Part shown: in pieces, positions 1 through 7,823 of the stretch
Layout of the letters: each line of letters begins with the position of its first letter
Numbering within the stretch: the first letter of the stretch is position 1
DNA from: Ruminococcus sp.
GTDB lineage: Bacteria > Bacillota > Clostridia > Oscillospirales > Acutalibacteraceae
Length of the DNA stretch: 64,000 bases
Reading direction: 5' to 3'
NCBI GenBank assembly: GCA_017457955.1
Contig: JAFTGL010000011.1
Location: 31,231 to 95,230, forward strand
The notes under the pieces: model-generated
What the model saw: only the letters and a program-made list of their open reading frames with translations
Told to the model about the DNA's origin: nothing
Databases searched by the model: none
Translations under genes and position numbers: made by a program

Positions 1-384
1 ATCCAGCCCTCCCGCGATGACGAAAGCCTGACCGTCACCACCCTCGTGACAGGCGGCAGCGGCAGCTATGAATACTATTTTGAGCTGAGGAACCCAAAGG
101 AAACGGTCATACAGGATTACAGCTCCGACAACAGCTTCACCATCGACAAGGCGTATCTGCCCGGGTGGGCGGAGTATGAAGAGCTGAAACAGCGTGAAAA
201 CGAATATGTTTCGCAAAAGTTTGCAGAGGGAGCATACTGGGTCGAGATCCCGCATGAGTTCGAATATGACGCGGACAACTACGATCCCTACGACCTGATC
301 GTCAAGGTCAGGGACAGCGAGGGCAGCGAGACCTCCGAGACCGTACAGATCGCGCCGATCTATGACTTTGACTATATTGGATGA
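1..384 (+). CDS. C-terminal part of a secreted/surface protein with an Ig/PKD-like domain (5'-truncated by window edge)
   Basis: The reading frame is open from base 1 to a TGA at 382-384, so this is the 3' end of a longer gene; the GTG at 46 is internal and not a convincing start (no Shine-Dalgarno before it). The visible ~127 residues are acidic and rich in Tyr, Ser, Asp and Glu. Short alternating segments (SGSYEYYFEL, the ending DLIVKVRDSEGS) read like the last beta-sandwich repeat of an extracellular Ig/PKD/Big-type domain. No catalytic motif, membrane anchor or sorting signal is visible at the C-terminus. A strong rho-independent terminator follows at once, so this is the end of its transcript. 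Function unknown; the domain type is inferred from composition and strand pattern only. Confidence 0.6.
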   Translation: MQPSRDDESLTVTTLVTGGSGSYEYYFELRNPKETVIQDYSSDNSFTIDKAYLPGWAEYEELKQRENEYVSQKFAEGAYWVEIPHEFEYDADNYDPYDLIVKVRDSEGSETSETVQIAPIYDFDYIG

Positions 385-393
385 TAAATGTAC

Positions 394-430
394 AAAAGGC
401 TGCTGTGATACGAAATCACAGCAGCCTTTT
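394..430 (+). terminator. Rho-independent terminator after the partial surface-protein gene
   Basis: Perfect stem AAAAGGCTGCTGTGAT / ATCACAGCAGCCTTTT with a 5-nt loop, ending in a T-run, ten bases after the stop codon. The A-rich 5' side means it could also work in the opposite direction, towards genes read from the right. Confidence 0.9.
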
Positions 431-434
431 CTAA

Positions 435-708
435 GCCAGCCGAGAATAAATCCGAACACGCTGTAAATGGCAATATTTCGGCATTTTTCGGCTTATCAAT
501 CTTGGCAGGCGCCAGCCTGCCTGCACTTTCTGCACCGAAAACTGCTCGAAATCTTGCTGATTTTCAGTCCTTTGGAGTTTTGCCGGAGCAGATTTTTGTC
601 TGATTGCGGCAAAACCACAGCGAACCCTGACGGGTTCGCGAGGATTTTAACAAAGAGCAGGCGAAAATCTGCCCGTCAAAACCGGGTTCGGATTTGTTCT
701 CGGTTGGC
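435..708. repeat. 274-bp MITE-like foldback element with 23-bp imperfect terminal inverted repeats
   Basis: The ends 435-457 and 686-708 are inverted repeats matching at 21 of 23 positions (left end starts GCCAGCCGAGAATAAATCC). Inside are further stems: GGCAGGC/GCCTGCC at 504-521, GTTTTGCCG/CGGCAAAAC at 577-585 and 607-615, GCGAACCC/GGGTTCGC at 620-639, and GCAGATTTT/AAAATCTGC at 588-596 and 665-673. There is no coding capacity; the open frame across it crosses all these hairpins. The right end reaches the last base of the mntP stop codon (708-710). This fills the gene-free stretch 385-707. A non-autonomous mobile element or a structured RNA would both fit; no transposase is nearby. Confidence 0.6.
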
Positions 709-1283
709 TATGCAAAGAATATGTTTTTCACAAAGATCTCGATACCTATGGCGATCAGGATGATACCGCCCACCAGCTCGGCATGCTTAAAGATACTGCC
801 AAAGCTCCTGCCGATCCACAGCCCGAACAGGCAGATGATGAACGTCACCGCCGCGATAATGAGCGACGCGAGCAGTGCCATAGGCAGCTCATAGTCGGCG
901 ATGGTGAAGCCCACCGACAGAGCGTCGATCGCGGTCGCGATCCCCTGCAGCAGCAGGACGCCGACCGTCAGACGGCGGGTCTCATCATCCTCCCTGCCCC
1001 TGAGACACCCGACGATCATCTTGATCCCGATGTAGAGGAGCAGTCCGAGGGCAATATAAGGAATGAACTTTTCAATCACACCGAACCAGCCCACCACCGT
1101 GCGCACCAACAGCCACCCGACCATCGGCATGAGGAACTGGAAGAAGCTGTAAGTCCCCGCGACGGCAGTGCATTTCAGCGGGCGCATTTTCGGCTCGGCA
1201 AGCCCGTTCGCGATCGACACCGAGAAGGCGTCCATCGCCAGCCCTACGCCCAAAAGAATGGAATTGAAGAGAAATAACCACAT
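708..1283 (-). CDS. mntP: Manganese efflux pump MntP
   Basis: 191 residues, the usual MntP length. Six hydrophobic segments form two three-helix repeats. Each repeat carries the family's membrane-embedded acidic signature: GLAMDAFSVSIANG near residues 14-27 and ATAIDALSVGFTIADYE near 115-131. MntP exports Mn2+ across the cytoplasmic membrane. The ATG at 1283 has only a weak Shine-Dalgarno and lies 9 bp after the DUF1284 stop, so translation is probably coupled within a bioY-DUF1284-mntP operon. In many bacteria mntP is controlled by MntR or a yybP-ykoY Mn riboswitch; neither is visible here. The stop codon TAG overlaps by one base the end of the inverted-repeat element at 435-708. Confidence 0.92.
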   Translation of the reverse strand: MWLFLFNSILLGVGLAMDAFSVSIANGLAEPKMRPLKCTAVAGTYSFFQFLMPMVGWLLVRTVVGWFGVIEKFIPYIALGLLLYIGIKMIVGCLRGREDDETRRLTVGVLLLQGIATAIDALSVGFTIADYELPMALLASLIIAAVTFIICLFGLWIGRSFGSIFKHAELVGGIILIAIGIEIFVKNIFFA

Positions 1284-1292
1284 AGGATTCGC

Positions 1293-1667
1293 TCACTTTT
1301 TGCAGATCGTCAGCCATTGGCAGTCACGGCAGACCTCGGATAATTTGGAACACCCGATGATTCTATCATATGCGCGGGCGGATAATTCATTCCACCGCAG
1401 AGTGTCGCCGACGCTCAGCCCCAGGAGTGCAAGCGCTCTTTCGTCTATCGCCCGCACCTTATCGTCCGTCTCGCAAACGCCGCCGGCATTATGCGGGCAT
1501 TTCTCGCACAGCATGTCACAGCCGCTATGGAGCGTGACCGCGGGATCATCGCTTTGCAACACCCCGATGACCGCACTCATATGGCTGACAAAGGCTTCGC
1601 TGTAGCCCTTGCCCTCAAAAAACTGTATGCACAGCGCGTGGTGAGGACGCAGATAAATCTGACTCAA
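1293..1667 (-). CDS. DUF1284 family cysteine-rich protein
   Basis: 124 residues from a TTG start at 1667. The TTG overlaps the bioY stop as TTGA, a typical coupled start; the longer frame upstream is antisense-like low-complexity sequence inside bioY and is not part of the protein. It begins with the DUF1284 hallmark YLRPHHALCIQFFEGKGYS. It also has a cysteine group (SGCDMLCEKCPHN...GGVCE, residues about 54-70) and a C-terminal CRDCQWLTIC, eight cysteines in all, consistent with Fe-S or zinc binding. Biochemical function is not known to me. Position between a biotin importer and a manganese exporter suggests a metal or cofactor link, but that is only context. Confidence 0.82.
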   Translation of the reverse strand: MSQIYLRPHHALCIQFFEGKGYSEAFVSHMSAVIGVLQSDDPAVTLHSGCDMLCEKCPHNAGGVCETDDKVRAIDERALALLGLSVGDTLRWNELSARAYDRIIGCSKLSEVCRDCQWLTICKK

Positions 1668-2224
1668 AGGGCAACTATCTTTGACAGGCGGTTCGCGAGG
1701 ATCATCGCCAGCGCGATCTTCACGCCGTCGGGGATCAGGAACGGCACTACACACAGCATGAGCGATTCGCCGATGTGCATGCCCGTCACGATCATGAACC
1801 AGATCGTGCCGATCGCGTAGCATACGAGCACGCCGAGTATCATAGAAAGCGTCAAAGGGAGCGCCTTTCTCTGCCATTTATCCGCGGCGAGACCGATGAT
1901 CAGCGCGCAAGGAATGAAGCCGATGATATAGCCGCCGGTCGGACCCGCGAGGATACCCACGCCGCCGGACATCCCCGCGAACACGGGTACGCCTACGGCG
2001 CCCAACAATACATAGATGAACACGCTGAGCGTCCCGCGCTTCCAGCCAAGCATGGCGGCAGCCAGACAGACCGCGAAGGTCTGCAGGGTGATCGGCACCT
2101 CGCCGATGGGGATACTCAAGATGGAACACACCGCGATCAGCGCGGCGAACATCGCGGTAAAGACCAGATCCTTGACCGCGGTTTTTGAACGGTTTTGCTC
2201 TTTGTCATGGGAATTTGCTGACAT
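1664..2224 (-). CDS. bioY: Biotin transporter BioY (ECF substrate-binding component)
   Basis: 186 residues. BioY is the S component that binds biotin in the membrane and works with the shared EcfAA'T energising module, which is not in this window. Diagnostic segments are the N-terminal ALIAVCSILSIPIGEVPITLQTF, and GTLSVFIYVLLGAVGVPVF followed by the GPTGGYIIGF loop that contributes to the biotin site. Six membrane helices are predicted. The start chosen is ATG 2224 (MSANSHDKEQ) because GAGG lies 9 nt upstream; the frame runs 20 codons further but those overlap the promoter. It is the first gene of the bioY-DUF1284-mntP transcript. No biotin synthesis genes are present, so scavenging is likely. 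Confidence 0.93.
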   Translation of the reverse strand: MSANSHDKEQNRSKTAVKDLVFTAMFAALIAVCSILSIPIGEVPITLQTFAVCLAAAMLGWKRGTLSVFIYVLLGAVGVPVFAGMSGGVGILAGPTGGYIIGFIPCALIIGLAADKWQRKALPLTLSMILGVLVCYAIGTIWFMIVTGMHIGESLMLCVVPFLIPDGVKIALAMILANRLSKIVAL

Positions 2225-2255
2225 AAAAAATACCTCATTTCTCAATTTCAAATTG

Positions 2256-2284
2256 ATTATACTACCAACTGCCGAGCAAGTCAA
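2256..2284 (-). promoter_or_regulatory. Sigma-A promoter of the bioY operon, flanked by a hexamer inverted repeat
   Basis: On the minus strand TTGACT (2279-2284), 17 bp, TATAAT (2256-2261), 32 bp before the bioY ATG. AATTGA (2251-2256) and TCAATT (2281-2286) form an inverted repeat spanning the promoter; it could bind a repressor but does not match the usual BirA operator pattern. Confidence 0.8.
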
Positions 2285-2467
2285 TTATGAGGATTTTGAC
2301 TGAATTTGCTTGATTTTTGTGAATTATGAATAGAAAAGAATCCGAAAAATAGCCATATAGCGAATTGTCTTTTTTTGAAGCATATGTTATTATTAAATAT
2401 GTATAAAATTATCATAGAATCTTTAGATGTTTTTAACACTTTAACTAACGAAAGGAATTGGCACGGC

Positions 2468-4894
2468 ATGCGCGAGACCATCCATCTGAACAACGGCTGG
2501 GATTTCACCCCCGACTTTTCGGAATCCTTTTTAAACGGCGGCGGTGAAGCCGAAACCGTCCGTCTGCCGCACACCTGCGCGGTCACGCCGTTTCACTACT
2601 TTGATGAGAGCATCTATCAGATGGTCTGCGGCTACCGCAAACGTCTCGACCTGAGCGGCAGAGATGGGCGCAGAGCCTTTGTCGTGTTCGGCGCGGCGGC
2701 ACACTTTGCTAAGATCTACCTCGACGGCGTGCTGATCGGCGAACACAAGGGCGGCTACACCTCCTTTGAGATCGAGCTCATCACCGAGAACCCCTCTCCC
2801 CTATTATGCGTAGAACTCGATACCCGCGAGAGTCTCGATATCCCGCCCTTCGGTCACGTGATCGACTACATGACCTACGGCGGGCTTTACCGCGCGGTGC
2901 GGCTCGAATACCGCGCAGAAAGCTATATCAGCGACCTTTTCCCGAAGCCCCTTATCCCCGACAGCGTCCGCGTCACGCCGAAGATGAACAGGAAGCTGAT
3001 CGCGGGCATGACCTTCAAGGGCGTTATTGACTGCGATGCCGATGTGGTCGGCGGAGCGGACGGTATCCGTCTGTACCTGACCGAAAAGGGCAGTGAAGCG
3101 ATCCTCGCCGACAAGCTCTTTGCCCTTGATGAGCCCCTAAGGCTCACCGTACCCTCGGCACACCTGTGGGATACCGAAAGTCCCGTACTGTACGACCTGC
3201 ACGCTCAGCTGATAAAAGATAACAAGGTCACCGATACCTTAACAAGACGCGTCGGCTTCCGCAGGGCAGAATTCAAGACAGACGGCTTCTACCTCAACGG
3301 CAGGAAGCTCAAACTCCGCGGGCTGAACCGCCACCAGAGCTACCCCTACGTCGGCTATGCCATGCCGCGCAGTATGCAGCGTCTTGACGCGGATATCCTC
3401 AAAAGCGAGCTTGGCTGCAACGCCGTGCGCACCTCGCACTATCCCCAGTCGCACCACTTCATCGGACGGTGTGACGAACTGGGACTTCTCGTCTTTACCG
3501 AGATACCGGGATGGCAGAACATCGGCGGCGCAAGCTGGAAGGCTCAGGCGGTCGCGACCACCGCAGAGATGGTGCGCGAATACCGCAATCATCCCTCCAT
3601 CATCCTCTGGGGCGTACGTATCAACGAGAGCAAGGACGACCGCGACTTTTATATCAGAACAAACCAAGCTGCACATGATCTCGACCCCACCCGCCCGACC
3701 GGCGGTGTGCGGTGTCACAAAAAGAGCGAATTGCTGGAGGACATCTACACCTACAACGACTTCATCCATGACGGAAAGCAGGCGGGCTGTGAGCCGAAGA
3801 AAGCGGTCACTTCCGACATGACAAAGCCCTACCTGATCTCCGAGTACGGCGGACATATGTACCCGACTAAGGGCTTTGACGACGAGGAGCACCGCCTCGA
3901 GCACATGCTCCGTCATGCGCGGGTACTGGACACAGTAAGCTCCCACGACGATATCGCAGGCTCCTTCGGCTGGTGCTTCTTCGACTACAACACCCACAAG
4001 GAGTTCGGCGCGGGTGACAGGATCTGCTACCACGGCGTATGCGATATGTTCCGCAACAAAAAGCTCGCCGCCGACCTCTACGCGATACAGCAGGACGACA
4101 CCCCCATCCTGACGCTCAGCTCCTCCATGGACATCGGCGACCACCCCGCCTCCAACCGCGGACGCGTCTATATTCTCACCAACGCCGACTGCGTCCGTTT
4201 CTACAAAAACGACCGCTTCATCCGTGAGTACACCCACGCGGATTCCGAATTCAAACATATGAAAACCCCGCCGATCGAGATCACCGACTACATCGGCAGT
4301 CAGATAGAAGAAAACGAAAACTTCACCGAAAAGCAGGCGGCATACGTCAGGGATATCCTCAACGAGTCCACCCGCTTCGGGATGAACAACCTCTCGCTCG
4401 ACGCAAAGCGCAAGGCGGCGTGGCTGATGACGCGCTATGGCATGAGCTTCGACGACGCCTACGGACTTTACGGCAAGTACATCGGCAACTGGGGCGACGA
4501 CTCTGTCGTTTACCGCTTTGAGGCGGTCAAAAACGGCAAGGTCGTCAAAACGCTGAACGTCTCGCCCTTTGAGGAGCGTGTTCTTACGGCTCAGGCCGAC
4601 CATACAGAGCTGATCGAGGATAAAACCTACGACGTCGCGGCGGTGCGCATCCGCATGACCGACCAGAACGGCATCACCCTGCCCTACTATAACGGCGCGG
4701 TAAAGATGCAGCTCGACGGCGACGCGGAGCTGATTGCCGAAGACCCCGTGATCCTTCGAGGCGGCACAGGCGGCATCTATATCCGCACCAAGGGCAAAAA
4801 CGGCAAAGCAGCTTTGACCCTCAGCGCAGATGGCGCGGAGAGTCTTACGATCGGATTCACTATCACTATCAAGGAGGACAGCGATGGAAGATAA
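2468..4894 (+). CDS. Glycoside hydrolase family 2 enzyme (beta-galactosidase type)
   Basis: 808 residues from ATG 2468 (MRETIHLNNGW), preceded by AAAGGA; the 31 codons upstream lie in AT-rich promoter-like DNA. Order follows GH2: an N-terminal jelly-roll domain (about 1-160, RLPHTCAVTPFHYFDES), an Ig-like domain (about 165-275), then the TIM barrel. The acid/base is Glu387 in WGVRINES and the nucleophile Glu459 in YLISEYGGH. C-terminal Ig/Big-like domains follow, ending with a TKGKNGKAALTLSADG pattern. No signal peptide, so it is cytoplasmic and acts on imported oligosaccharides. It is the first gene of a four-gene operon and overlaps the next gene by 11 bp. GH2 also includes beta-glucuronidases and mannosidases; beta-galactoside is favoured because the operon ends in an alpha-galactosidase. 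Confidence 0.88.
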   Translation: MRETIHLNNGWDFTPDFSESFLNGGGEAETVRLPHTCAVTPFHYFDESIYQMVCGYRKRLDLSGRDGRRAFVVFGAAAHFAKIYLDGVLIGEHKGGYTSFEIELITENPSPLLCVELDTRESLDIPPFGHVIDYMTYGGLYRAVRLEYRAESYISDLFPKPLIPDSVRVTPKMNRKLIAGMTFKGVIDCDADVVGGADGIRLYLTEKGSEAILADKLFALDEPLRLTVPSAHLWDTESPVLYDLHAQLIKDNKVTDTLTRRVGFRRAEFKTDGFYLNGRKLKLRGLNRHQSYPYVGYAMPRSMQRLDADILKSELGCNAVRTSHYPQSHHFIGRCDELGLLVFTEIPGWQNIGGASWKAQAVATTAEMVREYRNHPSIILWGVRINESKDDRDFYIRTNQAAHDLDPTRPTGGVRCHKKSELLEDIYTYNDFIHDGKQAGCEPKKAVTSDMTKPYLISEYGGHMYPTKGFDDEEHRLEHMLRHARVLDTVSSHDDIAGSFGWCFFDYNTHKEFGAGDRICYHGVCDMFRNKKLAADLYAIQQDDTPILTLSSSMDIGDHPASNRGRVYILTNADCVRFYKNDRFIREYTHADSEFKHMKTPPIEITDYIGSQIEENENFTEKQAAYVRDILNESTRFGMNNLSLDAKRKAAWLMTRYGMSFDDAYGLYGKYIGNWGDDSVVYRFEAVKNGKVVKTLNVSPFEERVLTAQADHTELIEDKTYDVAAVRIRMTDQNGITLPYYNGAVKMQLDGDAELIAEDPVILRGGTGGIYIRTKGKNGKAALTLSADGAESLTIGFTITIKEDSDGR

Positions 4895-6350
4895 AAGCAA
4901 AATCATCTTCGGGAACCAAATCAGCGCGAAAGACTACAAAAGCGCGCTGAACTCGAAGAAAAAGTATCTGAAAAAATACGGCGACGACAGCAAAAAGGCG
5001 TACACAGCGAAGCTGGTCGAAAACGCCACGCTCAGCGATCCGCTCGGGGTGCTGGATATCCGCGTCGGCGAGGGCGGGGGCGATATCCCCTTCGATACCG
5101 AGAAGGGTATCATCGTCGGCAACATCCGCATGGGCTTCGGTCACTATCGTATCTCTATCGCGATGGCGAGTGCGGCTCACGCGCTGGGCTACACGCCCTA
5201 CTGGATGGACCTCAACTCCTACAAGGATACCACCTGCACCAAGGTCATCGGCGCGCAGAACGACTTGTACAGCCTCGGCTCCCGCCTGTCACAGAAAAGC
5301 AAGCTGTTCAACAAGATCGTATGGGAGCCGATGAACTATGAGGGCTTCAGACAATTAAGCTACAACGCCTCCGACCAGAAGAACGCCGAGCTGATGGCTC
5401 CCGTGTTCCACAGCGTTCCCAAGGACATCCCGCTGATCGGCACGCACGTCTGGCCGGCGCAGGCGGCTCTGCACGCAGGCATGAAGCACGTTGTCAACGC
5501 GATCCCCGACAACTGGCCGATGGCGCTGCACCTTGCCGAAGGCGCGACCCACACCATCCAGACCCACCAGAGCTACATGGGCTACCGTATCCTCAACGGC
5601 TTCCGCAAAAAAGCTGTCCTCAACCCCATGCCGGCGAAGGACTTGGTCTACACAGGTCACTATATCGACCACGAGCTGGTCGCGAATATCGAGAAGGACT
5701 GCGACGCGCGCTTAAAACGCAAGCAGGACGGCAAGCCGATGCGCTTTCTGCTCACCATCGGCGGCGCGGGCGCTCAGCGAGAGCTGTTCGCGGCGGTCAT
5801 CAAATACCTGCTCCCTGCCGTCAGGGAAAAGAAAGCCGCCCTCTATGTCAACGTCGGCGACTACAAGGCGGTTTGGGAAGAACTGGTAAAGGAGATCCCG
5901 GGACTTGCAGAGTTATCTACCACCCATTTCAACGACTGGTCTGACACGAACAGCTTTGCCGAAAACGCGATCATCGGCGACATCGAAGGCGTGCACGCCT
6001 TCTGGCATGAGAACATCTTCGAGGCGGTCTACTGCACCAACCTTCTGATGCGCTCGGCGGACGTACTGCTGACAAAGCCCTCTGAGCTCGCCTTCTACCC
6101 CATCCCGAAGCTGTTCCTCAAACGTATCGGCGGTCACGAAAAGTGGGGCGCGATCCACTCTGCCGAGATGGGCGACGGCACGCTCGAGTGCGAGGACATC
6201 CCGCACACCCTGCAGATGGTCAGCCTGTTCCTGAACGAAGAAGCGACCTTGAAATACATGTGCGACCGCATCAAAGCCAACAAGATCGCGAGTCTCTACG
6301 ACGGCGCGTACGAAGTCGTCAAGATCGCGATGGCAAAAAAGAATCAATAA
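4884..6350 (+). CDS. GT-B-fold-like protein of unknown function in a galactoside operon
   Basis: 488 residues from ATG 4884 with AAGGAGG 7 nt upstream, overlapping the GH2 end by 11 bp (translational coupling). I do not know a characterised homologue. The sequence has two Rossmann-like halves. An N-terminal glycine loop, IVGNIRMGFGHYRISIAMAS (about residues 74-93), recalls the G-x-G-H loop of MurG/MGDG-synthase glycosyltransferases. A second half begins with RFLLTIGGAGAQRELF (about 288-303) and later has SADVLLTKPSELAFYPIPK, the place where GT-B enzymes carry their donor-binding TKPGG-type loop. The Gly-Gly of that loop is replaced by Ser-Glu. No signal peptide or membrane helix. It sits between a hydrolase and a sugar symporter, so a role in processing the imported sugar or an acceptor is possible; no reaction can be assigned. 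Confidence 0.7.
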   Translation: MEDKSKIIFGNQISAKDYKSALNSKKKYLKKYGDDSKKAYTAKLVENATLSDPLGVLDIRVGEGGGDIPFDTEKGIIVGNIRMGFGHYRISIAMASAAHALGYTPYWMDLNSYKDTTCTKVIGAQNDLYSLGSRLSQKSKLFNKIVWEPMNYEGFRQLSYNASDQKNAELMAPVFHSVPKDIPLIGTHVWPAQAALHAGMKHVVNAIPDNWPMALHLAEGATHTIQTHQSYMGYRILNGFRKKAVLNPMPAKDLVYTGHYIDHELVANIEKDCDARLKRKQDGKPMRFLLTIGGAGAQRELFAAVIKYLLPAVREKKAALYVNVGDYKAVWEELVKEIPGLAELSTTHFNDWSDTNSFAENAIIGDIEGVHAFWHENIFEAVYCTNLLMRSADVLLTKPSELAFYPIPKLFLKRIGGHEKWGAIHSAEMGDGTLECEDIPHTLQMVSLFLNEEATLKYMCDRIKANKIASLYDGAYEVVKIAMAKKNQ

Positions 6351-6389
6351 TCGTTATAAATATCGATCCAAATCATCAGGGAGGAAATC

Positions 6390-7808
6390 ATGAAACGTTT
6401 ATCTAAAAGACAAATGCGTATCTTCGCGGTCGGTCAGCTCGGTTGGTCGACCCTCAGCGGTATCATCAGCGCGTGGTTCGTCACCTTCTATCTGCCCACA
6501 CAGGCGGATATCTCCGAGAACGGCGCGATCCAGTACATCACCCCCGGTCTGGTCATCGGCGGCTTTCTGACCGTCCTCGGTCTCATCACCGCGCTGTCCA
6601 GAGTCTTTGACGCGGTCACCGACCCGCTGATCGCGTCCATGTCCGACCGCAGTAAAAATCCGCGCGGCAGACGTATCCCCTTCATGCAGTACGCGGCGAT
6701 CCCGCTGTCCGTGGTCACCGTTCTCCTGTTCTGTGCTCCCGTCAACATGATCAGCGGCTGGAACATCGCGTGGATCTCGGTATTCATCGTGCTGTTCTAC
6801 CTGTTCATGACCATGTACTGCACCCCCTACAACGCCCTGATCTCCGAGTTCGGCAAAACGCAGGACGACCGCATGTACATCTCCACCGCGATCTCCCTGA
6901 CCTTCTTCGCGGGCACCATGCTCGCCTACACCCCGTTCGTATTCGCGGGCTTCCTCAGAGGCAGCGTGGGCTTCGCGTGGAGCTACCGTATCTGCTTCAT
7001 CGTGCTGGCAGTCATCTCTTGCATCTGCATGCTGATCCCCACCTTCGCTCTGAATGAAAAAGAGTTCGTCGACACCAAGCCCTCGAACGCCAATATGCTC
7101 AAGTCCTTAGGTGCGACCTTCAAGAACGGCAGCTTCCGCACCTTCGTCGGCTCCGATATCATGTACTGGGTGGGTCTGACCCTGTTCCAGACTGGTCTGC
7201 CGTTCTTCGTCAAGGTCTCTATGAACATCAGCGAAGCCTACACCATGTACTTCCTCGGCGGCATGACCATCCTGTCCGCTTGCTTCTATCCGATCGTCAG
7301 TAAACTGGTCAGAAAGTTCGGCAAGAAGAAGCTCGTCATCACGGGTTTCCTCGGCTTGGCGCTCGCCTATGTGATCGCGGCGCTGATCGGTATCCTCGGT
7401 ACGGTCGAGAACGGCAACGGCTCCATCCCCGGCATGGTATTCGGCGTGCTGATCTGCGTGATCGCGGCGTTCCCGATGGCGCTTCTGGGCATCATCCCGC
7501 AGTCTATCGTTGCGGACGTTGCGGAGGCTGACGGCTATGAGACAGGCGAGAACCGCGAGGGCATGTTCTTCGCAGCCCGTACCTTCGCCATGAAATTCGG
7601 TCAGTCGCTCGCGATGCTGGTATTCACCTCGCTTGCCATCATCGGCACTACCCAGAACCAGAGCAGCAACGACATCACCGCCTCCGTCACAGGCATGACC
7701 ATCGTCGGCTGGGTCGCGGTCGCGTTCTGCGTACTCGGCGCGGTCATCCTCAGCTTCTATAACGAGAAGAAGGTCATGTCCACCATCGAGAAGAATCACA
7801 AGAAATAA
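6390..7808 (+). CDS. GPH-family sugar:cation symporter (MelB-like MFS)
   Basis: 472 residues with about 12 membrane helices. The glycoside-pentoside-hexuronide signature is clear in SRVFDAVTDPLIASMSDRS followed by NPRGRRIPFM, where the acidic residues of helix II and the adjacent loop form the cation/sugar site in MelB. A good Shine-Dalgarno (GGGAGGAAATC) precedes ATG 6390, and the gene starts 39 bp after the preceding one and ends 15 bp before the GH36 gene. The family imports disaccharides or glycosides with H+ or Na+. Flanking beta- and alpha-galactosidase-type enzymes point to galacto-oligosaccharides or galactosyl glycosides as substrates (context inference). Confidence 0.88.
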   Translation: MKRLSKRQMRIFAVGQLGWSTLSGIISAWFVTFYLPTQADISENGAIQYITPGLVIGGFLTVLGLITALSRVFDAVTDPLIASMSDRSKNPRGRRIPFMQYAAIPLSVVTVLLFCAPVNMISGWNIAWISVFIVLFYLFMTMYCTPYNALISEFGKTQDDRMYISTAISLTFFAGTMLAYTPFVFAGFLRGSVGFAWSYRICFIVLAVISCICMLIPTFALNEKEFVDTKPSNANMLKSLGATFKNGSFRTFVGSDIMYWVGLTLFQTGLPFFVKVSMNISEAYTMYFLGGMTILSACFYPIVSKLVRKFGKKKLVITGFLGLALAYVIAALIGILGTVENGNGSIPGMVFGVLICVIAAFPMALLGIIPQSIVADVAEADGYETGENREGMFFAARTFAMKFGQSLAMLVFTSLAIIGTTQNQSSNDITASVTGMTIVGWVAVAFCVLGAVILSFYNEKKVMSTIEKNHKK

Positions 7809-7823
7809 TCAGGATGATAACCT

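Noticed and set aside
467-763. Open plus-strand frame of about 98 codons after the first terminator
   Set aside because: It crosses all the hairpins of the inverted-repeat element, has no Shine-Dalgarno and runs into mntP antisense.
2375-2407. Promoter of the galactoside operon (TTGAAG with downstream TATAAA)
   Set aside because: Spacing is 21 bp, or the -10 matches poorly at 17 bp; the region is AT-rich so chance matches are likely.
3239-4906. 555-codon minus-strand open frame
   Set aside because: Exact antisense of the GH2 gene in GC-rich DNA; no family motif, no ribosome-binding site, while the plus strand has intact catalytic residues.
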